Positions 26,208 through 37,000 of a stretch of DNA of 64,000 bases are shown here, one piece after another. How positions within the stretch are numbered: position 1 is the stretch's first letter; each line of letters begins with the position of its first letter. Both the position numbers and the translations under genes were made by a program. The notes under the pieces were generated by a model that was not told the DNA's origin, did not search any database, and was given only the letters and a program-made list of their open reading frames with translations. Source of the DNA: Salipiger bermudensis HTCC2601 (GTDB taxonomy: Bacteria > Pseudomonadota > Alphaproteobacteria > Rhodobacterales > Rhodobacteraceae); NCBI RefSeq assembly GCF_000153725.1, contig NZ_DS022276.1:2264863-2328862 (forward strand), in the 5' to 3' direction.

Positions 26208-27098
26208 ATGCGGCGCCGGATCGTATTGGCCGCGCTGGCCGGGCTTGCGTTTGCAAGCCCGGCTTTCGCGCGTTGCGAGGACTGGGTGCCGCAGCCCAAG
26301 CCTCAGAATGCCGGCCGCGACATCGTCGGTCAGGATCTCGACCAGATCATCGAGCGCGGCTACATCGAGTTCGCCGCCTACGAGGATTTTTCGCCCTGGT
26401 CCTACGAGGAGGCAGGCAAGCCCGCCGGCGTCGATATCGAGATCGGCCGGCTGATCGCCGCGGATCTCGGCGTCGAGCCGCGCTTCCGGCTGGTGGCGGC
26501 GGGTGAGAACCTGGACGCCGACCTGCGCAACAATGTCTGGAAGGGGCCGGTGATCGGCGGGCGGGTGTCGAACGTCATGCTGCATGTGCCCTATGACAGT
26601 GCCTATACCTGCCGGGTCGAGCAGGTGGTGTTCACCGGGCAATATGCCGCCGAGCAGATCGCCATCGCCTATCGCGAGGAGGCCTATCCCGAGGATCCGC
26701 CGGTGCCGGCCTATTTCCGCATCGATACCGTGGCGGTGGAGAACGACTCGATCACCGATTTCTACCTCACCTCCTTTGCCGGCGGGCAGCTGGCGCAGGG
26801 GGTGCGGCGCTATCCGACCTATGCCGACGCCATGGCGGCGCTGGGCGCGGGCGAGACGATGGCCGCGATGGGGCCGCTGGCGCAGCTCGAGGCCGGGGCC
26901 GGGGAGGGCATCGCCATCCACCAGCCGCCGCTTGCGGGCTTCGCGGTGAGCCGCTGGACCATCGGGGTGGGCGTGCACATGCGCTACCGGGCGCTGGGCT
27001 ACGCGGTGGACGACGCGATCCGCGCCGGGCTCGAGGATGGGCGCATCGCGGCGATCTTCGAGCGCTACGGGCTGAGCCACTTGCCGCCGGAGCGGTGA
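26208..27098 (+). CDS. Quinoprotein dehydrogenase-associated solute-binding protein (XoxJ-like)
   Basis: 296-aa periplasmic family 3 solute-binding fold. Signal peptide about 1-20 (IVLAALAGLAFASPAFA), then YIEFAAYEDFSPWSYEEAGK, the usual N-terminal lobe strand, and GVDIEIGRLIAADLGVEPRF. Proteins of this family sit beside XoxF/ExaF/PQQ dehydrogenases; XoxJ relatives bind the apo-dehydrogenase and may help its maturation. That role is inferred here from the gene neighbourhood. It begins 1 bp after the cytochrome stop. Confidence 0.86.
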   Translation: MRRRIVLAALAGLAFASPAFARCEDWVPQPKPQNAGRDIVGQDLDQIIERGYIEFAAYEDFSPWSYEEAGKPAGVDIEIGRLIAADLGVEPRFRLVAAGENLDADLRNNVWKGPVIGGRVSNVMLHVPYDSAYTCRVEQVVFTGQYAAEQIAIAYREEAYPEDPPVPAYFRIDTVAVENDSITDFYLTSFAGGQLAQGVRRYPTYADAMAALGAGETMAAMGPLAQLEAGAGEGIAIHQPPLAGFAVSRWTIGVGVHMRYRALGYAVDDAIRAGLEDGRIAAIFERYGLSHLPPER

Positions 27099-27227
27099 GC
27101 GTGGGGTCATGGTAGAGACGGAACGGGCGCGGGCAACTGCGCCCGTTTCCCATTCCGGCTCTTCCAATACGCCGCTCGCGAGCCAACAAACACCCGAGCG
27201 CCTCCCCGCGCGGAAACAAGGCCGCAG

Positions 27228-27373
27228 GCCGCCGCGCATCGCCGGTCCGCCCCCCCGGGCCGGCGATTTGGTGACGCCTGTGCCCAGCTGCGAGGTCCTT
27301 CGGACTTGGCCGGGATAAATCGAGGGATTCAAAGCGCGGTTCGCCGCCCCGCGGACCGGCGATGCGCGGCGGC
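27228..27373. repeat. 146-bp inverted-repeat element, family 2, copy 1
   Basis: The ends (27228-27250 and 27351-27373) are perfect 23-bp inverted repeats containing GCGCATCGCCGGTCCGC and its complement. The centre includes TTGGCCGGGATAAATCGAGG. A second, partial copy lies at 51041-51160, matching the centre and right end. The palindromic ends suggest a small non-autonomous element or BIME-like structure rather than a gene. Confidence 0.6.
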
Positions 27374-27381
27374 GTCGCAGT

Positions 27382-27400
27382 GGCCATGGTCGTGCGAATC
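27382..27400. promoter_or_regulatory. Candidate alcohol-regulon operator upstream of the aldehyde dehydrogenase
   Basis: GGCCATGGTCGTGCGAATC shares CCATGGTCGTRCGA with site 1 at 21871. It is about 220 bp upstream of the aldehyde dehydrogenase start and directly beyond the family 2 repeat. Confidence 0.4.
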
Positions 27401-27619
27401 TCAGGAGATGCGAGCGAGGGCCGAGGCGCTCGAAACGGCGCCGTGACCGGCAATCACAGGCGCCATGTCGCCCCACAGTCCCGAACTCGCCCGCAACCTG
27501 TCTCAGAACCGAGACACCTCCGCCCCGCGCGCCGCTTGCCCCCCGCTGACAGGCGCGCCACGGGGGCGCATCCTGATCGCATCCCCGGGTGGAGGACCCG
27601 GACAGACAGGAGGACAGCC

Positions 27620-29140
<1,521 letters not shown>

Positions 29141-29152
29141 GTCTCCTCCCGT

Positions 29153-29191
29153 CCGGGGCGCGCGCTCCTTGCCACTCGATGCGCGCCCCGG
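29153..29191 (+). terminator. Hairpin after the aldehyde dehydrogenase
   Basis: Perfect 11-bp stem CCGGGGCGCGC / GCGCGCCCCGG with a 17-nt loop, 13 bp after the stop codon. Confidence 0.65.
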
Positions 29192-29228
29192 GCACAAGCC
29201 GCCGGTCCGACCCCGCGCCGGCAGCCCC

Positions 29229-29266
29229 GGCGGTGCCTTCCCTTCACTCCCTCCGAAGGCACCGCC
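29229..29266 (+). terminator. Second hairpin before the NosR-like gene
   Basis: Perfect 12-bp stem GGCGGTGCCTTC / GAAGGCACCGCC followed by GATTT. It is in tandem with the hairpin at 29153 and insulates the NosR-like gene from the aldehyde dehydrogenase. Confidence 0.65.
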
Positions 29267-29337
29267 GATTTCCCCGGCCCGCATCTCAGACCTAGGTCGC
29301 ATCTCCCGGCCTCATCCGCCCTGCTAGTCTGCGCCCC

Positions 29338-31428
29338 ATGCGGGCGCTTTTGCTTTTCCTGACCCTGAGTCTCGTCACCCTCCTGCCGCGCCCCGGCGCG
29401 GCGGAGCCGCTCGACCGTGCGGCGATGGAAGCTTTCGTTTACGCACCCTATGCGCTGGGCGATCCGCTGGGCGAGAAGGGCGTGTGGGAGCTCCTCAACT
29501 CCGGCGGAGGGCTGGCTGGCTACGCCTTCGAGACCGAGCTGATGGCGCCGCTGCCGGGCTTTTCCGGCGCGCCGCTCAACATCTTCGTCATGCTCGATCT
29601 CGACGGCCAGTTCCTCGACGTGCGGCTGATCGAGCACAACGAGCCGATCTTCGTCTCCGGTCTGGGCGAGGCGCCGCTGCGGGGCTTTCTCGAGCAGTAT
29701 TCCGGCCACGCGATCTCCGAGACGATGGTGGTCGGTACCGCCTATGGCGGCGGCGGCGAGGGCTCGGCGCTGGTCTATCTCGACGGTGTCACCAAGGCCA
29801 CGGCCAGCGTGCGCATCGCGCATGAGAGCATCATGGCCGCCGCCCGCGAGGTGGCGCGCGAGCGCATGGCCGGCATCAGCTCCGGTCCGCCGGCGCATCC
29901 CGATCCCGACCACGACGAGGCGCTCGACTGGGCGGCGCTGGTCGCGCAGGGCATCGCGACCCACAAGGTGGTCAGCAACGCCGAGGTGGACGCGCTCTTT
30001 GCCGGCACCGTCTGGGCCGATGACGACCCAGAGGCCACGGAGGACCCCGAGGGCGCCTATCTCGATCTCTGGATGGTCGATCTCGGGCCGGCTTCGATTG
30101 CCCGTGCCGCCCTCGCTCCGGAAACGCTCGAGGAGCTGCAGCGCTTCCTCGCGATCTCGCCCGACGAGGAGCCGATCCTGCTGATCGAGACCGGGCGCCA
30201 CGGGCTGGTCTCGCCCGACTTCGTGCGCAACACCGCGCCGGATTGGCTCTCGGCCGAGCAGGACGGGTTGCCCATCGCGCTGCGCGACGCCGATCTCTTC
30301 GTCGAGCTGGCCGATGGTGTCCCCGCGGGGACGGCGATGATCCTGCGCACCGACCGGCGGCTCGGCTTCGATCCGGCGCGCGACTGGACGCTCAAGGTCG
30401 CGGCGGTGCGCGAGCATGGCATGTTCCAGCCCGAGATCGGCCGCCGCGATCTCGAACTGACCCACGCCACGCCCGAGCGCTTCTTCCTGCGCCCCGGCGC
30501 GGTGGAGACGCTGCCGCCATGGCGCGAGGCGATCCTCAACCGGCAGGCCGACCTGATCGCGCTCTGCGTCTTCCTCATCGTGCTGCTGCTCGCCGTCGGC
30601 CCGGCGCAGAACCGGCTGGCGGGTCTGCGGATCTTCACCCCGGTCAGGCTCGGCATCCTTGCGGTGATGACCGGCTTCATCGGGTTCTGGGGGCAGGGGC
30701 AGCTGTCGATCGTGACACCGCTTGGCGTGTTGCGCACGGCGCTCGACGGTGGCAGCTACGCCTTCCTGCTCTACGACCCGTTCTCGCTGCTGGTCTGGGC
30801 GGCGGCCATCGCGGGGCTCATCCTCTGGGGGCGCGGGTTCTTCTGCGGCTGGCTCTGCCCGTTCGGGGCGCTTCAGGAGTTCGCTTCGCATCTCGGCCGG
30901 CTGCTGCGCCTGCCGCAGATCGAGCCAAGTCCCCGCTGGGACAAGCGCCTCAAGGGGCTGAAATACGTGGTGCTGGCGGGCATGATCGCGACGGTCTTCG
31001 TGGCCCCGGGAGAGATCGACACGGTGGCCGAGATCGAGCCCTTCAAGACCGCCATCACCACGCATTTCCAGCGGGCGTGGCCGTATATCGCCTGGGCGGC
31101 AGGGCTGATCGTACTGAGCGCGGTGCTGTTCAAGGGCTTCTGCCGCTACCTCTGCCCGCTGGGGGCGCTGATGGCGATCGGCGGGCTGTTGCGCGGGCGA
31201 GACTGGATCGCGCGCCGCAGCGAATGCGGCTCGCCCTGCCAGCTGTGCCGGGTGCGCTGCCGCTATGGCGCCATCGAGAAGACCGGGAAGATCGATTATT
31301 CCGAATGCTTCCAGTGCCTTGACTGCGTGAAGATCCACGACGACCCGGCGCAATGCGTGCCGTTGGTGCTGGCGCAGAGAGCGCGCAAGCGTCCGATAAG
31401 CCGTGGCCAGGAGGTGCCCGCCGAATGA
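29338..31428 (+). CDS. NosR/NirI-like membrane flavo-iron-sulfur protein
   Basis: 696-aa inner-membrane electron-transfer protein. A signal peptide (about 1-21) leads to a periplasmic FMN-binding domain whose covalent flavin site is probably Thr155 in DGVTKATAS. A second periplasmic region (about 200-390) follows, then several membrane helices from about residue 405. The CxxxCP motifs CGWLCPFGA and CRYLCPLGA mark the NosR/NapH family. The C-terminal iron-sulfur segment has cysteines in CGSPCQLCRVRC and CFQCLDC. NosR donates electrons to nitrous oxide reductase, but no nosZ, nosD, nosF, nosY or nosL is present. It is coupled to apbE (ATGA overlap). Confidence 0.86.
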   Translation: MRALLLFLTLSLVTLLPRPGAAEPLDRAAMEAFVYAPYALGDPLGEKGVWELLNSGGGLAGYAFETELMAPLPGFSGAPLNIFVMLDLDGQFLDVRLIEHNEPIFVSGLGEAPLRGFLEQYSGHAISETMVVGTAYGGGGEGSALVYLDGVTKATASVRIAHESIMAAAREVARERMAGISSGPPAHPDPDHDEALDWAALVAQGIATHKVVSNAEVDALFAGTVWADDDPEATEDPEGAYLDLWMVDLGPASIARAALAPETLEELQRFLAISPDEEPILLIETGRHGLVSPDFVRNTAPDWLSAEQDGLPIALRDADLFVELADGVPAGTAMILRTDRRLGFDPARDWTLKVAAVREHGMFQPEIGRRDLELTHATPERFFLRPGAVETLPPWREAILNRQADLIALCVFLIVLLLAVGPAQNRLAGLRIFTPVRLGILAVMTGFIGFWGQGQLSIVTPLGVLRTALDGGSYAFLLYDPFSLLVWAAAIAGLILWGRGFFCGWLCPFGALQEFASHLGRLLRLPQIEPSPRWDKRLKGLKYVVLAGMIATVFVAPGEIDTVAEIEPFKTAITTHFQRAWPYIAWAAGLIVLSAVLFKGFCRYLCPLGALMAIGGLLRGRDWIARRSECGSPCQLCRVRCRYGAIEKTGKIDYSECFQCLDCVKIHDDPAQCVPLVLAQRARKRPISRGQEVPAE

Positions 31429-32309
31429 GCCTGACCCGCCGCCGTTTCCTCACCATCTCTGCTGCCTTCGCCGCCGGACCCGCGCGGGCGCTGGCGCCGG
31501 CGCGCTGGCGCGGCATGGCGCTTGGGGCCGAGGCCGAAATCACCCTGCATGGCCCCGGCGCCGAAGAGGCGCTGGAGGCGGCGCTCGCGAAGATCCGCGC
31601 GTGTGAGGCACGGTTCAGCCTGTACGATCCCGCCTCAGAGCTCTCGCGTCTCAACCGCACGGGAAAGCTTGACGCATCCTTGCCGTTCCGCGTGCTGATG
31701 CAACTTGCTGACCGGGTGCATGAGGCCTCCGGCGGGGCGTTTGATCCCAGCGTTCAGCCGCTTTGGCGGGCGCTGGCCTCGGGCGGCGACGTGGCGGCCG
31801 CGCGGGCGCGGATCGGCTGGGAGAAGATCGTGCGGGACGGGAACCGCATCGCGCTGGGGCCGGGACAGGCGCTGACCTTCAACGGCATCGCGCAGGGCGT
31901 CGCGACCGACGCCGTGGCAGAGCTGCTGGCGGCGCGCGGCTTCGGGCAGGCACTGATCAATATCGGCGAATTTCGCGCCCTTGGCGGGCCGTGGCGGCTG
32001 GGACTCTCGGACCCGGAGCACGGGCCACTCGGCACCCGCACGCTGGACACCGGCGCGGTCGCGACCTCGAGCCCGGCGGCGCTGCGTCTGGGACAGGAAA
32101 CCCATATCCTCGATCCGCGCGGGGCAGGGGGCGTGCTCTGGTCGACGGTGAGCGTCGAGGCCGAGAGCGCGGCACTGGCCGATGCGCTCTCGACCGCTGG
32201 CTGCATGATGGACGCAGACGCGCTGCACCGGGCCGCGACAGCACTCGGCGGCGTGAGACGCATCACGCTGGTCACGCATGAGGGCGATCTGCGCAGCCTT
32301 TCTGTCTAG
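31425..32309 (+). CDS. apbE: FAD:protein FMN transferase (ApbE/NosX-like)
   Basis: 294-aa periplasmic enzyme that attaches FMN covalently to a Thr in target flavoproteins. The N-terminus has a twin-arginine signal (RRRFLTISAAFAAG). Family motifs include FSLYDPASELSRLN, GGAFDPSVQPLW, LTFNGIAQGVATD and THILDPRG. Its start overlaps the NosR-like stop, so the obvious substrate is Thr155 of that protein. The same gene order (nosR with nosX) occurs in denitrification clusters, but here without nosZ. Confidence 0.9.
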   Translation: MSLTRRRFLTISAAFAAGPARALAPARWRGMALGAEAEITLHGPGAEEALEAALAKIRACEARFSLYDPASELSRLNRTGKLDASLPFRVLMQLADRVHEASGGAFDPSVQPLWRALASGGDVAAARARIGWEKIVRDGNRIALGPGQALTFNGIAQGVATDAVAELLAARGFGQALINIGEFRALGGPWRLGLSDPEHGPLGTRTLDTGAVATSSPAALRLGQETHILDPRGAGGVLWSTVSVEAESAALADALSTAGCMMDADALHRAATALGGVRRITLVTHEGDLRSLSV

Positions 32310-32355
32310 GCGTGCAGGGCAACAATCGGAAAAGGCAGTTAAAAATAGTCGACCG

Positions 32356-33303
32356 TCAGTCCCCGATGCCCAGCCGTTTCATGCGGCGGTAGAGCGTCGC
32401 GCGGCCGATGCCGAGATCGCGGGCCGCCTTGCTGACATTGCCGTCGGCGCGGGTCAGGGCGCGGATCACCGCCGCGCGCTCGGCGCGCTCGAAACCCGTG
32501 GGGCCGTCCTCGCGGCCGAACAGATCCGCCGCCGGGCGCGGCTTCAGCGCGCCCTTGCTCTCGAGCTGGAAGGCCCGGCGCGCGCCGCGGGTCGCGCCCA
32601 CGACAAGGTCGTCGCCATCCACCGCCAGAAGCACTGCTGTCTCGCCATCGTCGCTGTCGCCCACGAGGATGCGGGCGTCGGGGAAGGAGGCGCGGAAATA
32701 GTCGGCCTCGATGCTGCGCGCGGTCTGCGCCACGGTGGCGGCGATCAGCCGGTTGAAGCCCTCGGTCTGGTCGGCCCGCGCCGAGGACACGTCGAGCGCC
32801 GCCACGATGCGCCCGTCGGGGCCGAAGATCGGCGCGTCCATGCAGCTCATGCCGATGTTGCGGGCGAGGAAATGATCGCCGCGATGGATCGTCACCCGGC
32901 GCGCCTCGGCGAGGCAGGTGCCGATGCCGTTGGTGCCCTCGGCGGCCTCGCTCCAGTCGGTTCCGGGCCAGAGCCCCCAGCCCTCAAAGGTGTCGGCATC
33001 GGCCTGCGAACAGCGCTGGTCGAGCACCAGCCCTTCGCTGTCGGTCAGCAGCACGCCGCAGCCCGAGCTCGCCACCAGCCCGAAGAGCTGGTCGAGCTTC
33101 GGTGCCGAGACCAGCAGGAAGCGCTCCAGCATGGCGCGGCGATGGGCGAGGGTAAGGTCCTCGAGCCGGCGCGTGCCCTGTCGGGTCGCCGGGTCGAGCC
33201 CGTGATGCTGCATCGAGCGCCGCCACGAAGCAGCGAGAGACGACATGGCGGCAGCTCTGTCGGATGAGACGGTCCTGAAGACACGGTCGATATGATCTGC
33301 CAC
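32356..33303 (-). CDS. GAF/Fis-type regulator (AcoR-like, no AAA+ domain)
   Basis: 315-aa regulator. The N-terminal two thirds is a GAF-type sensor region (LFGLVASSGCGVLLTDSEG, EGTNGIGTCLAE, GMSCMDAPIFGPDGRIVAAL) as in AcoR activators. The C-terminus is a Fis-type helix-turn-helix (VSKAARDLGIGRATLYRRMK). The central sigma-54 AAA+ ATPase is missing, so it cannot activate sigma-54 promoters by the usual route. Start is probably GTG at 33303; the ATG at 33246 is an alternative. Convergent with apbE; it may govern the alcohol or NosR-like genes, by position only. Confidence 0.8.
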   Translation of the reverse strand: MADHIDRVFRTVSSDRAAAMSSLAASWRRSMQHHGLDPATRQGTRRLEDLTLAHRRAMLERFLLVSAPKLDQLFGLVASSGCGVLLTDSEGLVLDQRCSQADADTFEGWGLWPGTDWSEAAEGTNGIGTCLAEARRVTIHRGDHFLARNIGMSCMDAPIFGPDGRIVAALDVSSARADQTEGFNRLIAATVAQTARSIEADYFRASFPDARILVGDSDDGETAVLLAVDGDDLVVGATRGARRAFQLESKGALKPRPAADLFGREDGPTGFERAERAAVIRALTRADGNVSKAARDLGIGRATLYRRMKRLGIGD

Positions 33304-33554
33304 GGGGGAAATGTCGGCGCTCCTCGGTGTTGTGCGGATGTGTCAGGCGCGTTGCGTCGCCGGAGCCTAGCCCGCAGGGGCACAGGCGCGATATGCGACC
33401 ATCGGAGGAGGGCAGGGCGCGCAGCGTCGCCGCACGGGATCTGTGCAGCGTCACGCCCCGGTCGCGTCGCGGGAAGCGTCAGGCTTTACAAGGGCCTGTA
33501 TCCAAGTTCTTCTGAACCCGATCCACGAGACAGCATCACGGGCGGACCGATCCC

Positions 33555-36500
33555 ATGGCCATCACGGCAAGCATTCACCACCTGACGCATTACAAGTATG
33601 ACCGTCCGGTCACGCTCGGGCCGCAGCTGATCCGGCTGCGCCCGGCGCCGCATTCGCGCACACGGGTGATTTCGCACTCGCTTAAGGTCGGCCCCGAGGG
33701 CCATTTCGTGAACCACCAGCAGGACCCCTACGGCAATTGGCTGGCGCGCTACGTGTTCCCCGAGCCGGTGACCGAGTTCAAGATCGAGGTCGATCTCGTC
33801 GCCGACATGACGGTCTACAACCCGTTCGACTTCTTCGTCGATGAAGAAGCGCAGGAATGGCCCTTCGAGTACCCGGAAGAGTTCCGCAACGACCTGCGCA
33901 TCTACGCGCGCCCCGACGAGGTCGGCCCACATCTTGCCGCCTACATGCAGAGCATCCCGCGCGAGCCGGTCAACACGGTCAACTTCCTTGTCGACATCAA
34001 CGCCAAGCTGCAGAAGCATATCGACTACATCGTGCGCATGGAGCCCGGGGTGCAGACCCCGGAAGAGACGCTGCAGCACAAGCGTGGCTCGTGCCGCGAC
34101 AGCTCGTGGCTGCTGGTGCAGATCCTGCGCAATCTTGGCTTCGCGGCGCGGTTCTGCTCGGGCTACCTGATCCAGCTGAAACCGGACCTGCAGGCGCTTG
34201 ACGGGCCGTCGGGGACGGATCACGACTTTACCGATCTGCACGCATGGTGCGAGGTGTTCCTTCCGGGCGCCGGCTGGATCGGGCTCGACCCGACCTCGGG
34301 TCTGCTGACCGGCGAAAGCCACATCCCCCTCGCCGCCACGCCGCATTACCGCAACGCCGCCCCGATCACCGGCGGCTTCTCGGCGGTGGGCAACCCGCAT
34401 GTGAGCTTTGATTTCGACATGCAGGTCAGCCGCGTGGCCGAGCATCCGCGCATCACCAAGCCGTTCTCCGAGGAGTCGTGGCAGGCGCTCGACGCGCTGG
34501 GCGAGAAGGTCGACGCCACCATCGCCGCGCAGGACATGCGGCTCACCATGGGCGGCGAGCCGACCTTTGTCAGCATCGACGATTTCGAGAGCGCCGAGTG
34601 GAACACCGCCGCCGTGGGCCCGACCAAGCGCGACCGCGCCGACACGCTGATCCGGCGCCTGCGCGAACGCTTCGCGCCGGGCGGCTTCCTGCATTACGGG
34701 CAGGGCAAGTGGTATCCCGGCGAGACCCTGCCGCGCTGGACCTTCTCGCTCTACTGGCGCCGCGACGGGCTGCCGATCTGGAAGAACCCCGATCTGGTCG
34801 CCAAGGAGACCGCCAAGGGCGCCGATGCCGCGCAGGCCGACCAGTTCATGTCGGCCTTTGCCGAGAACCTCGGGCTCGAGGCCGACTATGTGCATCCGAC
34901 CTACGAGGACCCGGTCGAATGGATCCTCAAGGAGGCGGATCTGCCGTCGAATGTGACCCCCGAGGACAGCAAGCTCAAGGATCCCGAGACGCGGGCACGC
35001 ATCGCCAAGGTGTTCTCGCGCGGGCTCGAGACGCCGGCGGGCTACGTGCTGCCGATCCAGCGCTGGCAGTCCAAGGCGCAGCCCTCCACGCGCTGGCGCT
35101 CGGAGCACTGGAAGACGCGTCGCGGCCAGCTCTTCCTGATCCCCGGCGACAGCCCGGTGGGCTTCCGCCTGCCGCTGGGGGCGCTGCCCTACATCGCGCC
35201 CTCGGCCTACCCTTATGTCTACCCCACCGACCCCTCGGTGCCGGTCACCCCGCTGCCGGATTTCCACGCCGAGCGCGAGGAGCAGCGCCGCGCCCTGATG
35301 GCCGAGCTCGAGCGCATCGCCAGGGAAGAAGCAAAGATCGCCGAGGAAGAGGCCGCGGTCCTGCCCGAGGTGACGCCGGGCCACGAGCAGCCGGTCTCGG
35401 AAGCGCGCGACGCCGGGCGGCGGCAGAAGATCATGGAGCAGGGCGTCGATCCCGAGGGCGGGCAGGTGCGTACCGCCATCGCCATCGAGCCGCGTGACGG
35501 GCGGCTGTGCCTGTTCATGCCGCCGGTCGAGGCGCTGGAGGATTACCTCGAGCTGCTGGCCACGGCGGAAGAGACCGCCGAGGAGCTTGGCCTGCCAATC
35601 CATATCGAGGGCTACACCCCGCCGCATGACAGCCGCATGAACGTGATCCGCGTCGCGCCAGATCCCGGCGTCATCGAGGTCAACATCCATCCCGCCCACA
35701 GCTGGGAGGATTGCAAGGAAATCACCGAGGCGGTCTACGAGGAGGCCCGCCAGAGCCGTCTCGGCGCCGACAAGTTCATGATCGACGGCAAGCACACCGG
35801 AACGGGCGGCGGCAACCACGTCGTGGTGGGCGGTGCGACCACGCTCGACAGCCCGTTCCTGCGCCGCCCTGACCTGATGCGCTCGCTGATCCTCTATTGG
35901 CTGCAGCATCCCTCGCTGAGCTACCTGTTCTCCGGCCTCTTCATCGGCCCGACCAGCCAGGCGCCTCGCATCGACGAGGCCCGGCATGACAGCCTCTACG
36001 AGCTCGAGATCGCGCTGTCGCATTTCCCCGGACCGGAAGAGGGCGAGCCGCCGCAGCCGTGGCTCACCGACCGGCTGCTGCGCAACATGCTGATCGACGT
36101 GACAGGCAACACCCACCGGGCCGAGATCTGCATCGACAAGCTGTTTTCGCCCGATGGCCCGACGGGCCGCCTGGGCCTCGTGGAGTTCCGCGGCTTCGAG
36201 ATGCCGCCCGATGCCAAGATGAGCCTGGCCCAGCAGGTGCTGATCCGCGGCCTTCTGGCGCGCTTCTGGAAGGCGCCGGTCCAAAGCCGCCCGGTGCGCT
36301 GGGGCACCACGCTGCATGACCGCTTCATGCTGCCCTATTTCGTCTGGGAGGATTTCCTCGAGGTGCTGCGCGACCTCAAGGCGCATGGCTTCGAGTTCCG
36401 CTCGGAGTGGTACGAGGCGCAGAAGGAGTTCCGCTTCCCCTTCGCCGGCGAGGTCGATTACGAGGGCGTGCACCTGCAGCTCAACCAGGCGCTCGAGCCC

Positions 36501-36983
36501 TGGCACGTGCTGGGCGAGCGCGGCGCTATCGGCGGCACCGTGCGCTACACCGACAGCTCGGTCGAGCGCATGCAGGTGCAGCTCACCGCGATGGATCCGG
36601 AGCGCTACATCGTCACCTGCAACAAGCGGCCGGTGCCGCTCGCGGGGACCAAGGCGAGCGGCGTGAAGGTCGGCGGGGTGCGCTTCAAGGCGTGGCAGCC
36701 GGCGGAGGCGCTGCACCCGACGCTGCCGGTCAACGCGCCGCTGGTGTTCGACATCTTCGATACCTGGACCGGCCGGGCGCTGGGCGGCTGCACCTATCAC
36801 GTGGCGCATCCTGGCGGGCGCAACTACGACACCTTCCCGGTCAACACCAACGAGGCCGACGCGCGGCGTCTTGCGCGATTCGAGAAGATGGGTCATACCC
36901 CCGGCTCCTATTGGCCGGCACCCGAGCATCCGCATCCGGAATTCCCGATGACGCTTGATCTGCGCCGGATGCCCGGCCTCTGA
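33555..36983 (+). CDS. Large transglutaminase-like protein with DUF2126 region
   Basis: 1142-aa protein. Residues about 1-290 are a bacterial transglutaminase-like domain: an N-terminal beta region ([20 protein letters not shown]), catalytic Cys in [13 protein letters not shown], His in [15 protein letters not shown] and Asp in GLDPTSG. The long C-terminal part (about 320-1142) matches the DUF2126 extension, with [11 protein letters not shown] and [20 protein letters not shown]. The family is predicted to be a peptidase or ligase-associated enzyme. It heads a tight cluster with an ATP-grasp/alpha-E fusion and a second transglutaminase, a set predicted to make or process peptide-like conjugates. 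Confidence 0.9.
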   Translation: MAITASIHHLTHYKYDRPVTLGPQLIRLRPAPHSRTRVISHSLKVGPEGHFVNHQQDPYGNWLARYVFPEPVTEFKIEVDLVADMTVYNPFDFFVDEEAQEWPFEYPEEFRNDLRIYARPDEVGPHLAAYMQSIPREPVNTVNFLVDINAKLQKHIDYIVRMEPGVQTPEETLQHKRGSCRDSSWLLVQILRNLGFAARFCSGYLIQLKPDLQALDGPSGTDHDFTDLHAWCEVFLPGAGWIGLDPTSGLLTGESHIPLAATPHYRNAAPITGGFSAVGNPHVSFDFDMQVSRVAEHPRITKPFSEESWQALDALGEKVDATIAAQDMRLTMGGEPTFVSIDDFESAEWNTAAVGPTKRDRADTLIRRLRERFAPGGFLHYGQGKWYPGETLPRWTFSLYWRRDGLPIWKNPDLVAKETAKGADAAQADQFMSAFAENLGLEADYVHPTYEDPVEWILKEADLPSNVTPEDSKLKDPETRARIAKVFSRGLETPAGYVLPIQRWQSKAQPSTRWRSEHWKTRRGQLFLIPGDSPVGFRLPLGALPYIAPSAYPYVYPTDPSVPVTPLPDFHAEREEQRRALMAELERIAREEAKIAEEEAAVLPEVTPGHEQPVSEARDAGRRQKIMEQGVDPEGGQVRTAIAIEPRDGRLCLFMPPVEALEDYLELLATAEETAEELGLPIHIEGYTPPHDSRMNVIRVAPDPGVIEVNIHPAHSWEDCKEITEAVYEEARQSRLGADKFMIDGKHTGTGGGNHVVVGGATTLDSPFLRRPDLMRSLILYWLQHPSLSYLFSGLFIGPTSQAPRIDEARHDSLYELEIALSHFPGPEEGEPPQPWLTDRLLRNMLIDVTGNTHRAEICIDKLFSPDGPTGRLGLVEFRGFEMPPDAKMSLAQQVLIRGLLARFWKAPVQSRPVRWGTTLHDRFMLPYFVWEDFLEVLRDLKAHGFEFRSEWYEAQKEFRFPFAGEVDYEGVHLQLNQALEPWHVLGERGAIGGTVRYTDSSVERMQVQLTAMDPERYIVTCNKRPVPLAGTKASGVKVGGVRFKAWQPAEALHPTLPVNAPLVFDIFDTWTGRALGGCTYHVAHPGGRNYDTFPVNTNEADARRLARFEKMGHTPGSYWPAPEHPHPEFPMTLDLRRMPGL

Positions 36984-37000
36984 GCATCAAGCAGGATGGG

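Larger units (their letters stand above)
27099..27619. other. 521-bp intergenic region upstream of the aldehyde dehydrogenase
   Basis: Holds a family 2 inverted-repeat element (27228-27373), a candidate regulon operator (27382-27400) and the promoter and ribosome site (ACAGGAGGACAG) of the aldehyde dehydrogenase gene. No gene is supported. Confidence 0.6.

Noticed and set aside
29338-32309. A nitrous oxide reductase (nos) operon
   Set aside because: Only nosR-like and nosX-like genes are present. No nosZ, nosD, nosF, nosY or nosL is found in the window.
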